Source: JBCCMA01 sp045107005 (GTDB lineage: Bacteria > Pseudomonadota > Gammaproteobacteria > Steroidobacterales > JBCCMA01). Taken from it: DNA of 64,000 nt. Both the position numbers and the translations under genes were made by a program. Positions within the stretch are counted from its first letter, which is position 1. Each line of letters opens with the position of its first letter. The notes below the pieces were generated by a model. The model had not been told where the DNA came from. It did no database searches and saw only the letters and a list, made by a program, of their open reading frames with translations. The stretch covers positions 1-64,000 of the forward strand of contig JBGCFP010000080.1 in the NCBI GenBank assembly GCA_045107005.1. Direction: 5' to 3'. Of the stretch, positions 1-8,709 are shown one piece after another.

Positions 1-1210
1 GGAAGTAGCGATCGCTGGAGCCCTGCTTCTGCGCCATGGCGCCAAGAGAACCCATGCCGCGGTAAGACTTGTACGACCGACCCTGGTATAGCTCGACCCG
101 GCCCGGGGACTCCTCGGTGCCGGCGAACAAGCTGCCGATCATGATGGTGTGCGCGCCCGCGGCGATCGCTTTGGCGATGTCACCCGAAAAACGGATGCCG
201 CCGTCGGCAATCAGCGGAATGCCGGTGCCTTCGAGCGCCTTGGCAACGTTGGCCACCGCCGAGACTTGCGGCACGCCGACACCAGCGACCACCCGCGTGG
301 TGCAAATGGAGCCGGGCCCGATACCCACTTTGACCCCGTCAACGCCCGCGTCCTTGAGCGCCAGCGCCGCGTCGGCGGTGACAATATTGCCGCCGATAAT
401 CTGCAGATCGCCGTACGCCGCGCGGATGTTACGGACCGTTTGCAGCACCCCTTCGGAGTGCCCGTGACTGGTGTCCACAACCACCGCATCGATGCCGCTG
501 GCCACAAGTGCCGCCACGCGATCCATCGTGTCGGCACCGGTGCCGAGTGCCGCGCCCACCCGCAAACGACCGCGATCGTCTTTGCAGGCAAGTGGAAATT
601 CTGAAGCCTTTTCATAGTCTTTCACGGTTATCATGCCGCGAAGCTCGAAGTCATCACTGACCACCAACACCTTCTCAATGCGGTGTTTGTGCAGCAGACG
701 CTTCACTTCTTCCTTGGGGGCATTCTCGCCAACGGTGACGAGTTTTTCCTTGGGCGTCATGACCGAGGTCACCGGTGCGTCCAGGTGCGTTTCGAAGCGC
801 AAATCGCGGCGTGTAACGATGCCGACGGTCTCACGGCCATCCACCACCGGCACACCCGAGATGTTGTGAGCTCGCGTCAGCTCGATCACATCGCGAATGG
901 TTTTGTCGGGCGAGACGGTGATCGGCGAGGTGATCACGCCACTCTCGTACTTTTTAACCTGCGACACTTCGCGCGCTTGTTCGTCTATGGTCATGTTCTT
1001 GTGAACAATTCCCATGCCGCCTTCCTGCGCCAATGCAATGGCCAGGCGCGCTTCGGTCACGGTATCCATCGCGGCGGACACCAGCGGCAGGTTCAACGCG
1101 ATGCCGCGGGTGATCTTGGTGCTCAGGTCCACTTCTTTGGGCAGCACGTCGGAGTACGCGGGCTGCAGAAGAACATCGTCGAACGTGAGGGCTTCCTGAT
1201 CGATGCGCAT
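1..1210 (-). CDS. guaB: IMP dehydrogenase (3' end outside window)
   Basis: Catalyses the NAD-dependent oxidation of IMP to XMP, the first committed step of GMP synthesis, in the cytosol. About 403 codons are present of the usual ~487; the C-terminus lies beyond the left edge. The N-terminus (MRIDQEALTFDDVLLQP) is typical of GuaB. It is followed by a catalytic-barrel segment, a tandem CBS pair (about residues 95-205) and the IMP loop GPGSICTTR carrying the catalytic cysteine. The conserved VVVDTSHGHS segment precedes it. The start is supported by an AGGAGGA Shine-Dalgarno sequence about 5 bases upstream. It is divergent from xseA, a common gammaproteobacterial arrangement in which guaA usually follows guaB. 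Confidence 0.97.
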   Translation of the reverse strand, partial: MRIDQEALTFDDVLLQPAYSDVLPKEVDLSTKITRGIALNLPLVSAAMDTVTEARLAIALAQEGGMGIVHKNMTIDEQAREVSQVKKYESGVITSPITVSPDKTIRDVIELTRAHNISGVPVVDGRETVGIVTRRDLRFETHLDAPVTSVMTPKEKLVTVGENAPKEEVKRLLHKHRIEKVLVVSDDFELRGMITVKDYEKASEFPLACKDDRGRLRVGAALGTGADTMDRVAALVASGIDAVVVDTSHGHSEGVLQTVRNIRAAYGDLQIIGGNIVTADAALALKDAGVDGVKVGIGPGSICTTRVVAGVGVPQVSAVANVAKALEGTGIPLIADGGIRFSGDIAKAIAAGAHTIMIGSLFAGTEESPGRVELYQGRSYKSYRGMGSLGAMAQKQGSSDRYF

Positions 1211-1240
1211 GGTGTCCTCCTTACCGTCTTGATCACGGAT

Positions 1241-1263
1241 AAAAAAAATCCGGCGATGGCCGG
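1241..1263 (-). terminator. Hairpin plus T-run in the guaB leader
   Basis: Read on the minus strand, a CCGGC/GCCGG stem with a 4-base loop is followed by A and eight T residues. It has the form of an intrinsic terminator but sits about 30 bases upstream of the guaB start, inside the guaB-xseA divergent region. It could act as an attenuator of guaB or stop antisense readthrough. The stem is only 5 bp. Confidence 0.5.
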
Positions 1264-1346
1264 TTAATCCCCAAATTCTACGCGCTCACTCCGCGCCGGT
1301 AAACTCTGCCATTCCCTTGGCGACGCCTTGGACTTACCATGTAAGG

Positions 1347-2717
1347 ATGAAGGCCTCCGTGACCAGAGCCGCCCAGCGCGACGTTTACACCGTCGCTCGA
1401 GTCAACCGCGAGGCGCGCCGCCTGCTTGAGGGCGGCTTGCCCATGCTGTGGGTAGCTGGCGAAATCTCAAATCTGGCCATGCCCGCGTCCGGGCACTGGT
1501 ACTTCACGCTCAAAGATGCCGATGCGCAAATTCGCTGCGCGATGTTCCGCGGTCGCAACCGTGGCGTGCGCGTTCGTCCGCAAAATGGCCAGCAGGTGAT
1601 CGTCCGTGGCCGGGTCAGTTTGTACGAGCCGCGTGGCGACTATCAGCTCATCGCCGAGCACATGACCGACTCGGGCGAAGGCGCCTTGCAGCGGGCCTAC
1701 GAGGAACTCAAAGCCAAACTCGACAAGCAAGGCCTGTTTGACACCGATATCAAATCGCCGTTGCCCACCTTGCCCCGGCGGATCGGCGTGATCACGTCGC
1801 CAAGCGGTGCGGTGATTCGCGACATTGCCCACGTGCTCGCGCGCCGCTTCCCCGCCGTGCCGGTGGTGATTTACCCGGTGCCGGTGCAGGGCGACGCGGC
1901 CGCGCCAGCCATCGTGCAGGCCATTCGCACGGCCGAGGCGCGGGCTGAGTGCGACGTGTTGATCATCGCTCGCGGGGGCGGTTCGCTCGAAGACCTGTGG
2001 CCGTTTAATGAAGAGGCGGTCGCTTGGTCGGTGTTTGAGTGCCCGATTCCGACCGTCAGCGCTGTTGGCCACGAGACCGACGTGACGATTTGCGATTTTG
2101 TCGCCGATGTCCGGGCGCCCACCCCATCCGCAGCGGCTGAGCTGGTGGTGCCCGATCGGGCGACGCTGATGGCTGCGCTGCGCGCCACCGACCAGCGCGG
2201 TCGGCGGGCGCTGCATCGTCACCTCGAGCAGGCGACTCAATCGTTGCGACACTTAACTCTGCGTCACCGCGCGCGGCATCCCGGCACCATTGTGCAGCGG
2301 ATGGCGCAACGGGTCGACGACGCGGAACGGCGACTTGGCCAAGCGCTCACTCGGACACTGACGGCCAAGCGTCACCGTCTGCAGCGCCTTGGCGACCAAC
2401 TCCTGCGGCAGTCGCCCGACCGCCGATTGGCGGCGCTCAGTGCGCGACTCGCCAGTGCGGGCCGTGCGCTCGACCAATCCATGACGACACGCGTGCGGCG
2501 CGAGCGCGCCCGACTGGATCTTGCGTCTCGCGCGCTCGACACCATGGGTCCGCAAGCCACGCTGGAGCGCGGCTACGCCATTGTCACCAAGGCCAACGAC
2601 GGGCGCATCGCCAACGACGCGGCGCAACTGAGCGTTGGCGACCAGCTCGATATTCGTCTTGCGCGCGGCACCGCTGGCGCAACGGTCGACGCAACCATTA
2701 AGAAAAGCGAATCATGA
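1347..2717 (+). CDS. xseA: Exodeoxyribonuclease VII large subunit
   Basis: Large subunit of exonuclease VII, which with XseB degrades single-stranded DNA from both ends. The N-terminal OB-fold is seen in the segments YTVARVNREARRLLEGG and WVAGEISNLAMPASGHWYF. The central catalytic domain carries the family motifs IGVITSPSGAVIRD, IIARGGGSLEDLWPFN and VSAVGHETDVTICD. A helical C-terminal region follows. Length (~456 residues) is normal. I chose the ATG at 1347; a GTG at 1359 has better Shine-Dalgarno spacing, and an upstream TTG at 1317 adds residues unlike the family. The stop overlaps the next gene as ATGA, implying translational coupling. xseB is not adjacent. Confidence 0.95.
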   Translation: MKASVTRAAQRDVYTVARVNREARRLLEGGLPMLWVAGEISNLAMPASGHWYFTLKDADAQIRCAMFRGRNRGVRVRPQNGQQVIVRGRVSLYEPRGDYQLIAEHMTDSGEGALQRAYEELKAKLDKQGLFDTDIKSPLPTLPRRIGVITSPSGAVIRDIAHVLARRFPAVPVVIYPVPVQGDAAAPAIVQAIRTAEARAECDVLIIARGGGSLEDLWPFNEEAVAWSVFECPIPTVSAVGHETDVTICDFVADVRAPTPSAAAELVVPDRATLMAALRATDQRGRRALHRHLEQATQSLRHLTLRHRARHPGTIVQRMAQRVDDAERRLGQALTRTLTAKRHRLQRLGDQLLRQSPDRRLAALSARLASAGRALDQSMTTRVRRERARLDLASRALDTMGPQATLERGYAIVTKANDGRIANDAAQLSVGDQLDIRLARGTAGATVDATIKKSES

Positions 2718-3544
2718 ATACTTGGAAAATCAGCGCTTTGCTGGCTCTTTGTTGGGTAAACAGTCACGCAGCTCAGGCCCAACCGACCCATCTCGCGGCG
2801 CCTGGCGGCGTGGTGCTGATCCCGGTTGCCGACGCGACAACGCCAAAACCGCAGGTGCGCTTGGGCGACAAGCGCGCGGCCGTCGTGATGGCGGGCGACC
2901 AATGGGAAGCCGTGGTCGGCGTGCCGTTAAAGACCGAACCTGGCGACCGGTTTGTCACCGTCACCCCGAGCGAAGGCGCGGCGTTTCGCGTGACCTTCAC
3001 CGTTGATGCTCGCGACTATCCCGAGCAACGCCTGATCGTCAAAAACCCGCGGCACGTCAATCCCAACCCGGACGACGTCACGCGTATTCGAGGTGAACGC
3101 GAACGCATCGGCGCGGCCCTGTCGAACTTTCGCGACGACGTCGAGCAGCCTGAGTTTGATTTCGACTGGCCCGTTCGCGGTCGGCAGTCCAGCGCGTTTG
3201 GACTGCGACGCTTTTTTAACGGCGAACAGAGAAATCCGCACACTGGCCTCGACATCGCTGCGCCCACCGGCACCCCCATCCTCGCGCCGGCCAGCGGCGT
3301 CGTCACTGAGACCGGCGACTATTTTTACAACGGCAACGCGGTGTTCGTGGATCACGGCCAAGGGCTGATCACGATGTACTGCCACTTGAGCGAAATCGGC
3401 GTGCAGCCAGGCGACACCGTTGAGACCGGCGACACGTTGGGCAAAGTGGGCGCCACCGGTCGCGTCACCGGGCCGCATCTGCACTTTGCGGTCGCGCTTA
3501 ACGACACGATGGTTGATCCGTTGTTGTTCCTCGACAGCCCATAA
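2714..3544 (+). CDS. M23-family (LytM-type) metallopeptidase, exported
   Basis: Predicted periplasmic peptidoglycan endopeptidase or LytM-type activator, 276 residues. An N-terminal signal peptide ends near residue 22 (AAQAQ). An uncharacterised beta-rich N-terminal region (about 25-110) precedes the M23 domain (about 150-275). The zinc and catalytic residues are intact: H176 and D180 in HTGLD, H224, and H255/H257 in PHLHF, so it should be an active enzyme rather than an EnvC/NlpD-like pseudo-enzyme. It overlaps xseA by 4 bases and is probably co-transcribed with it. The substrate bond cannot be read from the sequence. Confidence 0.9.
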   Translation: MNTWKISALLALCWVNSHAAQAQPTHLAAPGGVVLIPVADATTPKPQVRLGDKRAAVVMAGDQWEAVVGVPLKTEPGDRFVTVTPSEGAAFRVTFTVDARDYPEQRLIVKNPRHVNPNPDDVTRIRGERERIGAALSNFRDDVEQPEFDFDWPVRGRQSSAFGLRRFFNGEQRNPHTGLDIAAPTGTPILAPASGVVTETGDYFYNGNAVFVDHGQGLITMYCHLSEIGVQPGDTVETGDTLGKVGATGRVTGPHLHFAVALNDTMVDPLLFLDSP

Positions 3545-3805
3545 GAACGAGCAACGCATCGGCTAACGTTGGGGGTTTTGCGACAGAGCTGGCGACCGCT
3601 CCGCGCTTGAATGACAGCGTCACACTCCCTGCAAACGAGGCGCTAGCGACGCTCACCCTTGGTGTTCCGGTTCAGGATTCGATCTGACCCCAATTTTCCA
3701 TCAGACCTGTTCTATTTCCAATCTGTCGTACACTCTTGGGGTGTGACAACAAAAGCGCTGTTACCTGCCCGCGCGGCGCCCACCTCAACGTATTGAGGAA
3801 CGAGT

Positions 3806-5983
3806 ATGAACCGAGCCTTCACCACCGGTGCAGCGGTCGTCGTTGCGGCTTTGGCTGGCTACCTGTTCGCTACGCTGCGCCAGAGCGATGCGCCCACCAC
3901 CGGCGTTCGTCCAGCCATCGCGATACCTGCGGAAGCCGCGACCGCGCTGCAACCACCCGAGCCCATCATCAGCGCCGAGCAAGCGAAGGATCATCGCGCC
4001 ACGCACTACGAGCAGATGGCCAGCGTCGACGACGTGCTCGAGCTGCCCACGGACTTCGCCCAAACCGAAGCGCTGTACGTACTGGCCGGGCGTGCCGATG
4101 CTGGCGAGCTCGAACAGCTCATTTTTCAGTCCGCCAGTATCGCGCACCGTTACGACCGGCGTGCGGCTCTGGAAATCCTGTTTACTCGCTATGCCGAGAT
4201 TGATCCCGACGCCGCTTTGGCGTTTCTGCTGCAGATCGATCTGGACATCGACGACATCATCCTGCCGAGCCTGTTTAGCGCCTGGAGCAAGAGCGATCCC
4301 GCTGGTGCGATTGCGGCGGCGAATGAGATCGATAACGCGCGGCTGCGCAAGTTGGCCGGTCGCACGATTCTATCGATCGCCGCGCGCAACGATCCAGGCA
4401 CACTGAAAACCATCGGCGCGCAGCTGGTCGATCGCCACGATACGCACTGGATCGAAGCAGAGATGATCGGCAATCAGGCGAACTATCAGCCCGTGCTCGC
4501 GCTGGAGCAAGCGTTGGCGGTCAGTCGTCATGTCGGTGGTCGCGATGCGGTCTGGCGTGTCGCATTTGTGTGGGCGCGCAACGACCCGGACGCGGCGCTG
4601 GCGTATGCCGACAACATACAAGATCGCGGTCGACGCCAGCATTTTATTGACGCCGTGGCCTCGCGCTGGATGGATGAAGATCCGGAAGCCGCTTTGCAGG
4701 CGGTCCTGGCGTTACCTGACGGTGCGGCGCGTTCGCGAACGCTGTCCAACGCGCTTGGCGGCTATGCCAAAACCTACCCAGCGCAGGCCGTTCGCGTGGC
4801 GCAATCGCTCGGCGATGCCGTCGGCGGACGCGCCCTGCAAACGGTCTATACCACCTGGGCCCAGAACGACCCTGATGGCGCTTTGCGCGCCCTTGGCGAA
4901 GGCGAAGCCAATGACGAGATACTGACCAGCGTCATGATGGTCGTGTCGACGATCGATGCGGAAAAAGCCTGGCAGTTCGCGCAAACGCTGAGCGATGTTC
5001 GCCGCGCCAAAACGCTGCCAAGTGTGCTGAGCCAGATGTCGTCCACCGATCCGCAGCGCGCGCTCGACCTGGCAATGGCGATTGACCGGCCGCAGGAACG
5101 GGCGCGCATCCTGCAAACCGTGTTGGGACAAATTGCCAACACCGATCCGCAAATCGCGACACGATATCTCGATCAGATTCCGCCCTCCGACGTCAGCCCG
5201 CATTTGTTTGGACGGCTTGCCCAGAACCACGCGCGCAGCGATCCGACAGGGGCCATGGCGTGGGCCAGCACCCTTTCCGGTGAGGCTTACACCAAGGCGA
5301 TCCAGGGAATCGGCCAAACCCTCGCCTACACCGACCCGGACCTCGCCGCCTCCATGATGGACCAGGTAAGCGCTGACGAACGCGGGCAGTGGATACAGAG
5401 TATTTCCGACGCGTACGCCCAAAACAATCCGCAGCGCGCCCTCGCTTTTGTCAAACAACACCAGGACGAACCGGGCTACTACCAGTCCCTCAACCAAGTG
5501 CTCCTGCAGTTGGCAAGAACTGACCCACGAGGCGCGCTGCGCGAAGCCTCGAGCCTGGGTGACGATCAGCGCGCCATGGCGACGAGCATGGCGCTATCGA
5601 CATGGTCAAACCGCGAACCACGAGCCGCTGCGCGCTGGGCGCAAAGCAGTGACGAATTGGTGCGCGCACAAGCCTTGAGTTCAGTGGCCTCGAACTGGGC
5701 CGGTCTGGACAGCGCGTCGGCCGAACGCTGGGCCATGTCGTTGCGCGGTGATGACCGGGACCGTGCGCTGAGCGGACTGATCAATTCGAGCGCGCTGTCG
5801 AAACCCACCGATCAGGTTCGAATGATCAATACTCTGGGCTCGCAAGCACTGCGTGACCAAGCGGCGCTGTCCACTTACGCGCGCGTGCTGAACCGCTTCG
5901 GTCGGCAAGAAGCGGACGCGACCTTGGATCAACTGGACATTAGCGACGCCGTCCGGGAACGCACCCGAGCCAGCGGTTTCTAG
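3806..5983 (+). CDS. Membrane-anchored DP-x-AAL helical-repeat (alpha-solenoid) protein of unknown function
   Basis: 725 residues. An N-terminal signal-anchor helix (about residues 5-26) puts the rest outside the inner membrane. From about residue 95 to the end the protein is built of roughly 16 repeats of 31-36 residues. Each has an aromatic/small-residue helix followed by a turn such as NDPDAALAYA, DEDPEAALQA, STDPQRALDLA or RTDPRGALREA. This is the pattern of a TPR/HEAT-like right-handed superhelix used for protein binding. There is no catalytic motif. The start has a GAGGAA Shine-Dalgarno sequence at good spacing. It is monocistronic and convergent with the next gene. I do not recognise a named family. 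Confidence 0.85.
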   Translation: MNRAFTTGAAVVVAALAGYLFATLRQSDAPTTGVRPAIAIPAEAATALQPPEPIISAEQAKDHRATHYEQMASVDDVLELPTDFAQTEALYVLAGRADAGELEQLIFQSASIAHRYDRRAALEILFTRYAEIDPDAALAFLLQIDLDIDDIILPSLFSAWSKSDPAGAIAAANEIDNARLRKLAGRTILSIAARNDPGTLKTIGAQLVDRHDTHWIEAEMIGNQANYQPVLALEQALAVSRHVGGRDAVWRVAFVWARNDPDAALAYADNIQDRGRRQHFIDAVASRWMDEDPEAALQAVLALPDGAARSRTLSNALGGYAKTYPAQAVRVAQSLGDAVGGRALQTVYTTWAQNDPDGALRALGEGEANDEILTSVMMVVSTIDAEKAWQFAQTLSDVRRAKTLPSVLSQMSSTDPQRALDLAMAIDRPQERARILQTVLGQIANTDPQIATRYLDQIPPSDVSPHLFGRLAQNHARSDPTGAMAWASTLSGEAYTKAIQGIGQTLAYTDPDLAASMMDQVSADERGQWIQSISDAYAQNNPQRALAFVKQHQDEPGYYQSLNQVLLQLARTDPRGALREASSLGDDQRAMATSMALSTWSNREPRAAARWAQSSDELVRAQALSSVASNWAGLDSASAERWAMSLRGDDRDRALSGLINSSALSKPTDQVRMINTLGSQALRDQAALSTYARVLNRFGRQEADATLDQLDISDAVRERTRASGF

Positions 5984-6010
5984 CCGACGGACACCGTCTC
6001 GGCAGGCCGC

Positions 6011-6043
6011 AAAAAAGCGAAGCACCCGCGCTGGATGCTTCGC
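6011..6043 (-). terminator. Rho-independent terminator of the BNR/dockerin gene
   Basis: On the minus strand an 8-bp stem GCGAAGCA/TGCTTCGC closes an 11-base loop and is followed by six T residues. It lies about 30 bases after the stop codon at 6075. Confidence 0.85.
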
Positions 6044-6074
6044 CCTTACGATGCGAAAAGCGCCGCGGATTAAA

Positions 6075-8045
6075 TCAGTCGCACACGCTCGTTTGACCAC
6101 TCGGTCCCGGTGCACCGAAGAAGCCAAGACGCAGAATGCCAAGATCGGCCACGTTCACCGTGCCGTCCCCGTTGAAATCCGCATCCAGATCGCTGCCGGT
6201 CGCAAAGAAATCGGCTCGCAGTAAACCCAGATCCGCCACGTTGACGACGCAATCGTCGTTCAAATCGGCGTCGCAGACGTTACCGTAACCGTCGCCGTTG
6301 GTATCGCGCTGCGGCGCGTTGCTCACGCTGGTGCAGTTGTCACTGACGTCCGGCACGCCATCCTGATCGGTATCGGTCGCGACGTCGAGCTCGGTGCCAA
6401 CCGCGTAAACGTCGACGGTCAAAAACGCGCCTGACTCCGCACGATTGTCGGTGTATGACGAGATGATCGAGTCGAGCGTCGCAGACAGGCCGTTGTAATC
6501 GCCAAACTCAAAACCGCCACCAATGTTCGGCGACGACACCGTCGTCAGACGCTCGGGCGTGCTGAAAGTCTGCGCGCCGTCGGTGGACACCGTGTGAAAC
6601 AGGTTCACGCTGGTGCGCGACGGGTCGAGTCGCGTGTCGTAGAAAATGACGTGCACGTTGCCCGAATCGTCGACGGCAATCCACGGGTGCCAGCGATCGA
6701 CGTCGTTAGAATCGGCGGTCTCGTGTGGCGTCACGATATCCCAGCTCGCACCCCCGTCACGCGAATACGCCACTTGAATGCGACCGTGGTTCGCCGCCGG
6801 GACGCCGTCGTTGTCCGGCCCGGTGTTATCGGTCCACGCGGCGTAGAGACTGTCGGCGAACGGACCGTTGCTCATGTCGACGTCTGCCGCGACGTAAATA
6901 AACGCGCGTCGCGATTCAATGGACGGCAGCGGGAAATCGAAACCGCCCTGCGTTGCCGCCACTTGCGTTGGTGCGGCAAACGTCGCGCCGCCGTCGGTGG
7001 ATTTGGCCAGCCAGATAATGCGACTCGAGGTTGCCGGCCAGAAGTGATAGACGTTACCGGCCGCATCGGTGGTGATGTCGCTGCCGATACCGCGGAACTG
7101 CGTCGTGGCAGGCAAACTGACAATAGACCAGGTGTTGGCTTGGTCACTCGACGTGGCGACTTTCAGCCGATTGCTTTCATGCCAGGTCAAATAGATGTTG
7201 TCCTGAAACGGTGACGTTGGCGAGCGGTCGACGTGCAGAAATTCCTTGTCGACTGAGCCGCCTAAGGACACTTCCCGACGCGGATCGTTACCTGGCTCAG
7301 ACGCCAGATCATCCCAGGTCTGGCCGTTGTCCGACGAGCGATACACGAACACCGAACTGCCGAGCGTTGCGGTGTAAGCCAACGTGCCGTCCGATGACCA
7401 GTCCATGGTTGGATCGCAGCAGGTGCCACCTAATGGCAGCGCTGCCGCCGCGTTCCAGGTCACACCACCGTCGGTGGAGAAATGCATTTTCTGTCCGGAA
7501 CCGGGGCCGTTGGAACCGGCAATGACGATGTCCGGATTGGTCGGGTTGTATTCGATGGACGACTCCGCCGCGCCGAACGGGTTGGTGATGCGCGATTCGC
7601 CGTCGAGTCCACGAGTCGAATCTTCGGCTTCCTCGATCACTTCAACGCGTTTGTTTTGATACACCACCCAGCGATCGCCTTCGCGATTGGTATCGCGGTA
7701 AAAATCACCGTCAATTTTGTAGCCGGTGTACTTGATCAGAAACTTCGGCAGCGCGCTGCGCGGATACTGCACCGGCCCCTCGCGCAGCATGTCCGGGAAT
7801 GCCTTGCGCAGTTCCACCCGATAGAACGCCGGAATGGCTTCCGACAGTTCGTGCTCGTTTTTGGACAACAACTTGAGATCGTCCGCCGTCAACGCGTAGT
7901 TGCGGTCGTCCCAAGGCCCGATTCTGGCCAGTGCGGCGTAGTCGACGGATTGGTCGACGCCGCGGTCGGCGACGATGTCTTGCGCCAACGCCGATGCCGA
8001 CTGCAGCGCGACACCAATCGCTATCAGAAATACGATTCGTTTCAT
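6075..8045 (-). CDS. Secreted BNR/sialidase-like beta-propeller with thrombospondin-3 and dockerin-like C-terminus
   Basis: About 656 residues. A signal peptide of ~20 residues ends at ALA-Q. The central region (about 150-540) holds at least six Asp-box (BNR) motifs of the form S-x-D-x-G-x-T-W/F, for example STDGGVTW, SSDNGQTW, STDGGATF and SRDGGASW; these mark six-bladed sialidase-like propellers. The tail has a calcium-binding DTDQDGVPDVSDNC repeat and then two EF-hand-like dockerin repeats (DLNDDCVVNVADLGLLR and DFNGDGTVNVADLGILR). The sialidase arginine triad was not verified, so a non-enzymatic propeller is possible. A GGGGGAG Shine-Dalgarno sequence favours the second of two adjacent ATGs. 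A terminator follows. Confidence 0.88.
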   Translation of the reverse strand: MKRIVFLIAIGVALQSASALAQDIVADRGVDQSVDYAALARIGPWDDRNYALTADDLKLLSKNEHELSEAIPAFYRVELRKAFPDMLREGPVQYPRSALPKFLIKYTGYKIDGDFYRDTNREGDRWVVYQNKRVEVIEEAEDSTRGLDGESRITNPFGAAESSIEYNPTNPDIVIAGSNGPGSGQKMHFSTDGGVTWNAAAALPLGGTCCDPTMDWSSDGTLAYTATLGSSVFVYRSSDNGQTWDDLASEPGNDPRREVSLGGSVDKEFLHVDRSPTSPFQDNIYLTWHESNRLKVATSSDQANTWSIVSLPATTQFRGIGSDITTDAAGNVYHFWPATSSRIIWLAKSTDGGATFAAPTQVAATQGGFDFPLPSIESRRAFIYVAADVDMSNGPFADSLYAAWTDNTGPDNDGVPAANHGRIQVAYSRDGGASWDIVTPHETADSNDVDRWHPWIAVDDSGNVHVIFYDTRLDPSRTSVNLFHTVSTDGAQTFSTPERLTTVSSPNIGGGFEFGDYNGLSATLDSIISSYTDNRAESGAFLTVDVYAVGTELDVATDTDQDGVPDVSDNCTSVSNAPQRDTNGDGYGNVCDADLNDDCVVNVADLGLLRADFFATGSDLDADFNGDGTVNVADLGILRLGFFGAPGPSGQTSVCD

Positions 8046-8462
8046 CATTAACTCCCCCGTGGTTTTCAATCGTGCTGCCAGGTGATCCAACCAATACGTT
8101 CGATGAGCACAATGCAGCGCAGCGGTCAGCATAGGTCAAACAGACTCAGCAGTTGTGATGCAACGCGGCAACAGCGCGTCGTTGAACCTGTTTGATGCAC
8201 ATGAAGCGGCGCGCGGCGATGCCGTTGCGCGCCGCGCGTTGACGATGTGTCTTACGCCGCGAGACGTTCTTCGAGTTCATCCATCTGCAGATGCGCGATG
8301 GCGACGGCAGGTACGTCGACCTATCGCTTTAAGCGGCAGTTGGCAGCCGCTAATGCAGACTGCTGGCGCTGGTATCCCCAATACAAACCAGGACTCTACT
8401 GCCGCTTGGGACTTGCGGGACATGGAAAAAACTTCCGATCGATGTTTCCGCCGGCCCGAGGT
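8046..8462. other. Gap between BNR gene and template repeat; no reverse transcriptase or Avd gene
   Basis: In a complete DGR, the accessory gene or reverse transcriptase would often lie here. I translated the minus strand in all three frames. The longest open stretch is about 60 codons, with no reverse-transcriptase motifs (no Y-x-D-D) and no Avd-like helices. One short minus-strand frame (8252-8320) ends in HLQMDELEERLAA before TAA, which could be the tail of a decayed gene. No gene can be supported. Confidence 0.6.
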
Positions 8463-8618
8463 GGCCTTTCAAGGATCAAGCTCTGTCTGTCCTCCCGGAA
8501 AACGCCAAACCACACGGAAACCAACGTTTTGATTGCGGTTACGTGGATCGTTGTTGTTGCGATACGCCGCGCGCAAGTTATCAGAATGATTGATAAATGA
8601 GCCGCCGCGCAACACCCG
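8463..8618 (-). repeat. DGR template repeat (TR)
   Basis: A 156-bp non-coding copy of the 3' end of the adjacent TIR-NACHT-FGE gene, offset by exactly 243 bp, with no indels against the variable copy at 8706-8861. All 13 mismatches fall where this copy has A on the coding (minus) strand. The remaining adenines and all C, G and T positions are conserved. Read in the frame of the gene it contains AAC/AAT codons clustered at the variable sites (three consecutive AAC), the usual DGR template design. It lies downstream of its target on the same strand, a standard DGR arrangement. A single-copy remnant drifting at random would not give an adenine-only pattern. Confidence 0.92.
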
Positions 8619-8631
8619 GCCATGAGGCCGG
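8616..8631 (-). other. Small inverted repeat at the 5' edge of the template repeat
   Basis: CCGGCC, a 4-base loop ATGA and GGCCGG form a perfect 6-bp stem. It spans the point where homology between the two repeats ends. It could structure the 5' end of the template RNA; this is inference. Confidence 0.5.
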
Positions 8632-8690
8632 ACACCCAGCCATAAGATAGACCATAATCTTAGCGCTCGCCGAGTTTTGCATGGGCTGCG

Positions 8691-8709
8691 GGCCGCGCCC
8701 GGCGCGGCC
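8691..8709. other. GC-rich hairpin/cruciform at the 3' end of the variable repeat
   Basis: GGCCGCGC, a 3-base loop and GCGCGGCC form a perfect 8-bp GC-only stem immediately downstream of the target gene's stop codon, overlapping the end of the variable repeat by 4 bases. GC-rich hairpin/cruciforms of this size just after the variable repeat are known to aid target recognition in the Bordetella phage DGR. The template copy lacks an equivalent structure, and no T-run follows, so it is not an intrinsic terminator. Confidence 0.75.

Noticed and set aside
3676..3697. GATTCGATCTGACCCCAATTTT stretch before the solenoid gene, resembling motifs of REP-like elements.
   Set aside because: I saw no second copy in the window and no transposase nearby, so I cannot call it a repeat.
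8155..8600. Two plus-strand open frames covering the template repeat region.
   Set aside because: They cross the template repeat antisense to its gene frame, have no recognisable domain and no convincing ribosome-binding site.
8396..8635. A minus-strand open frame inside the template repeat that could be read as a remnant gene.
   Set aside because: It is in a different frame from the FGE domain; the region is explained by the template repeat, and the mismatch pattern is not that of a decaying gene.
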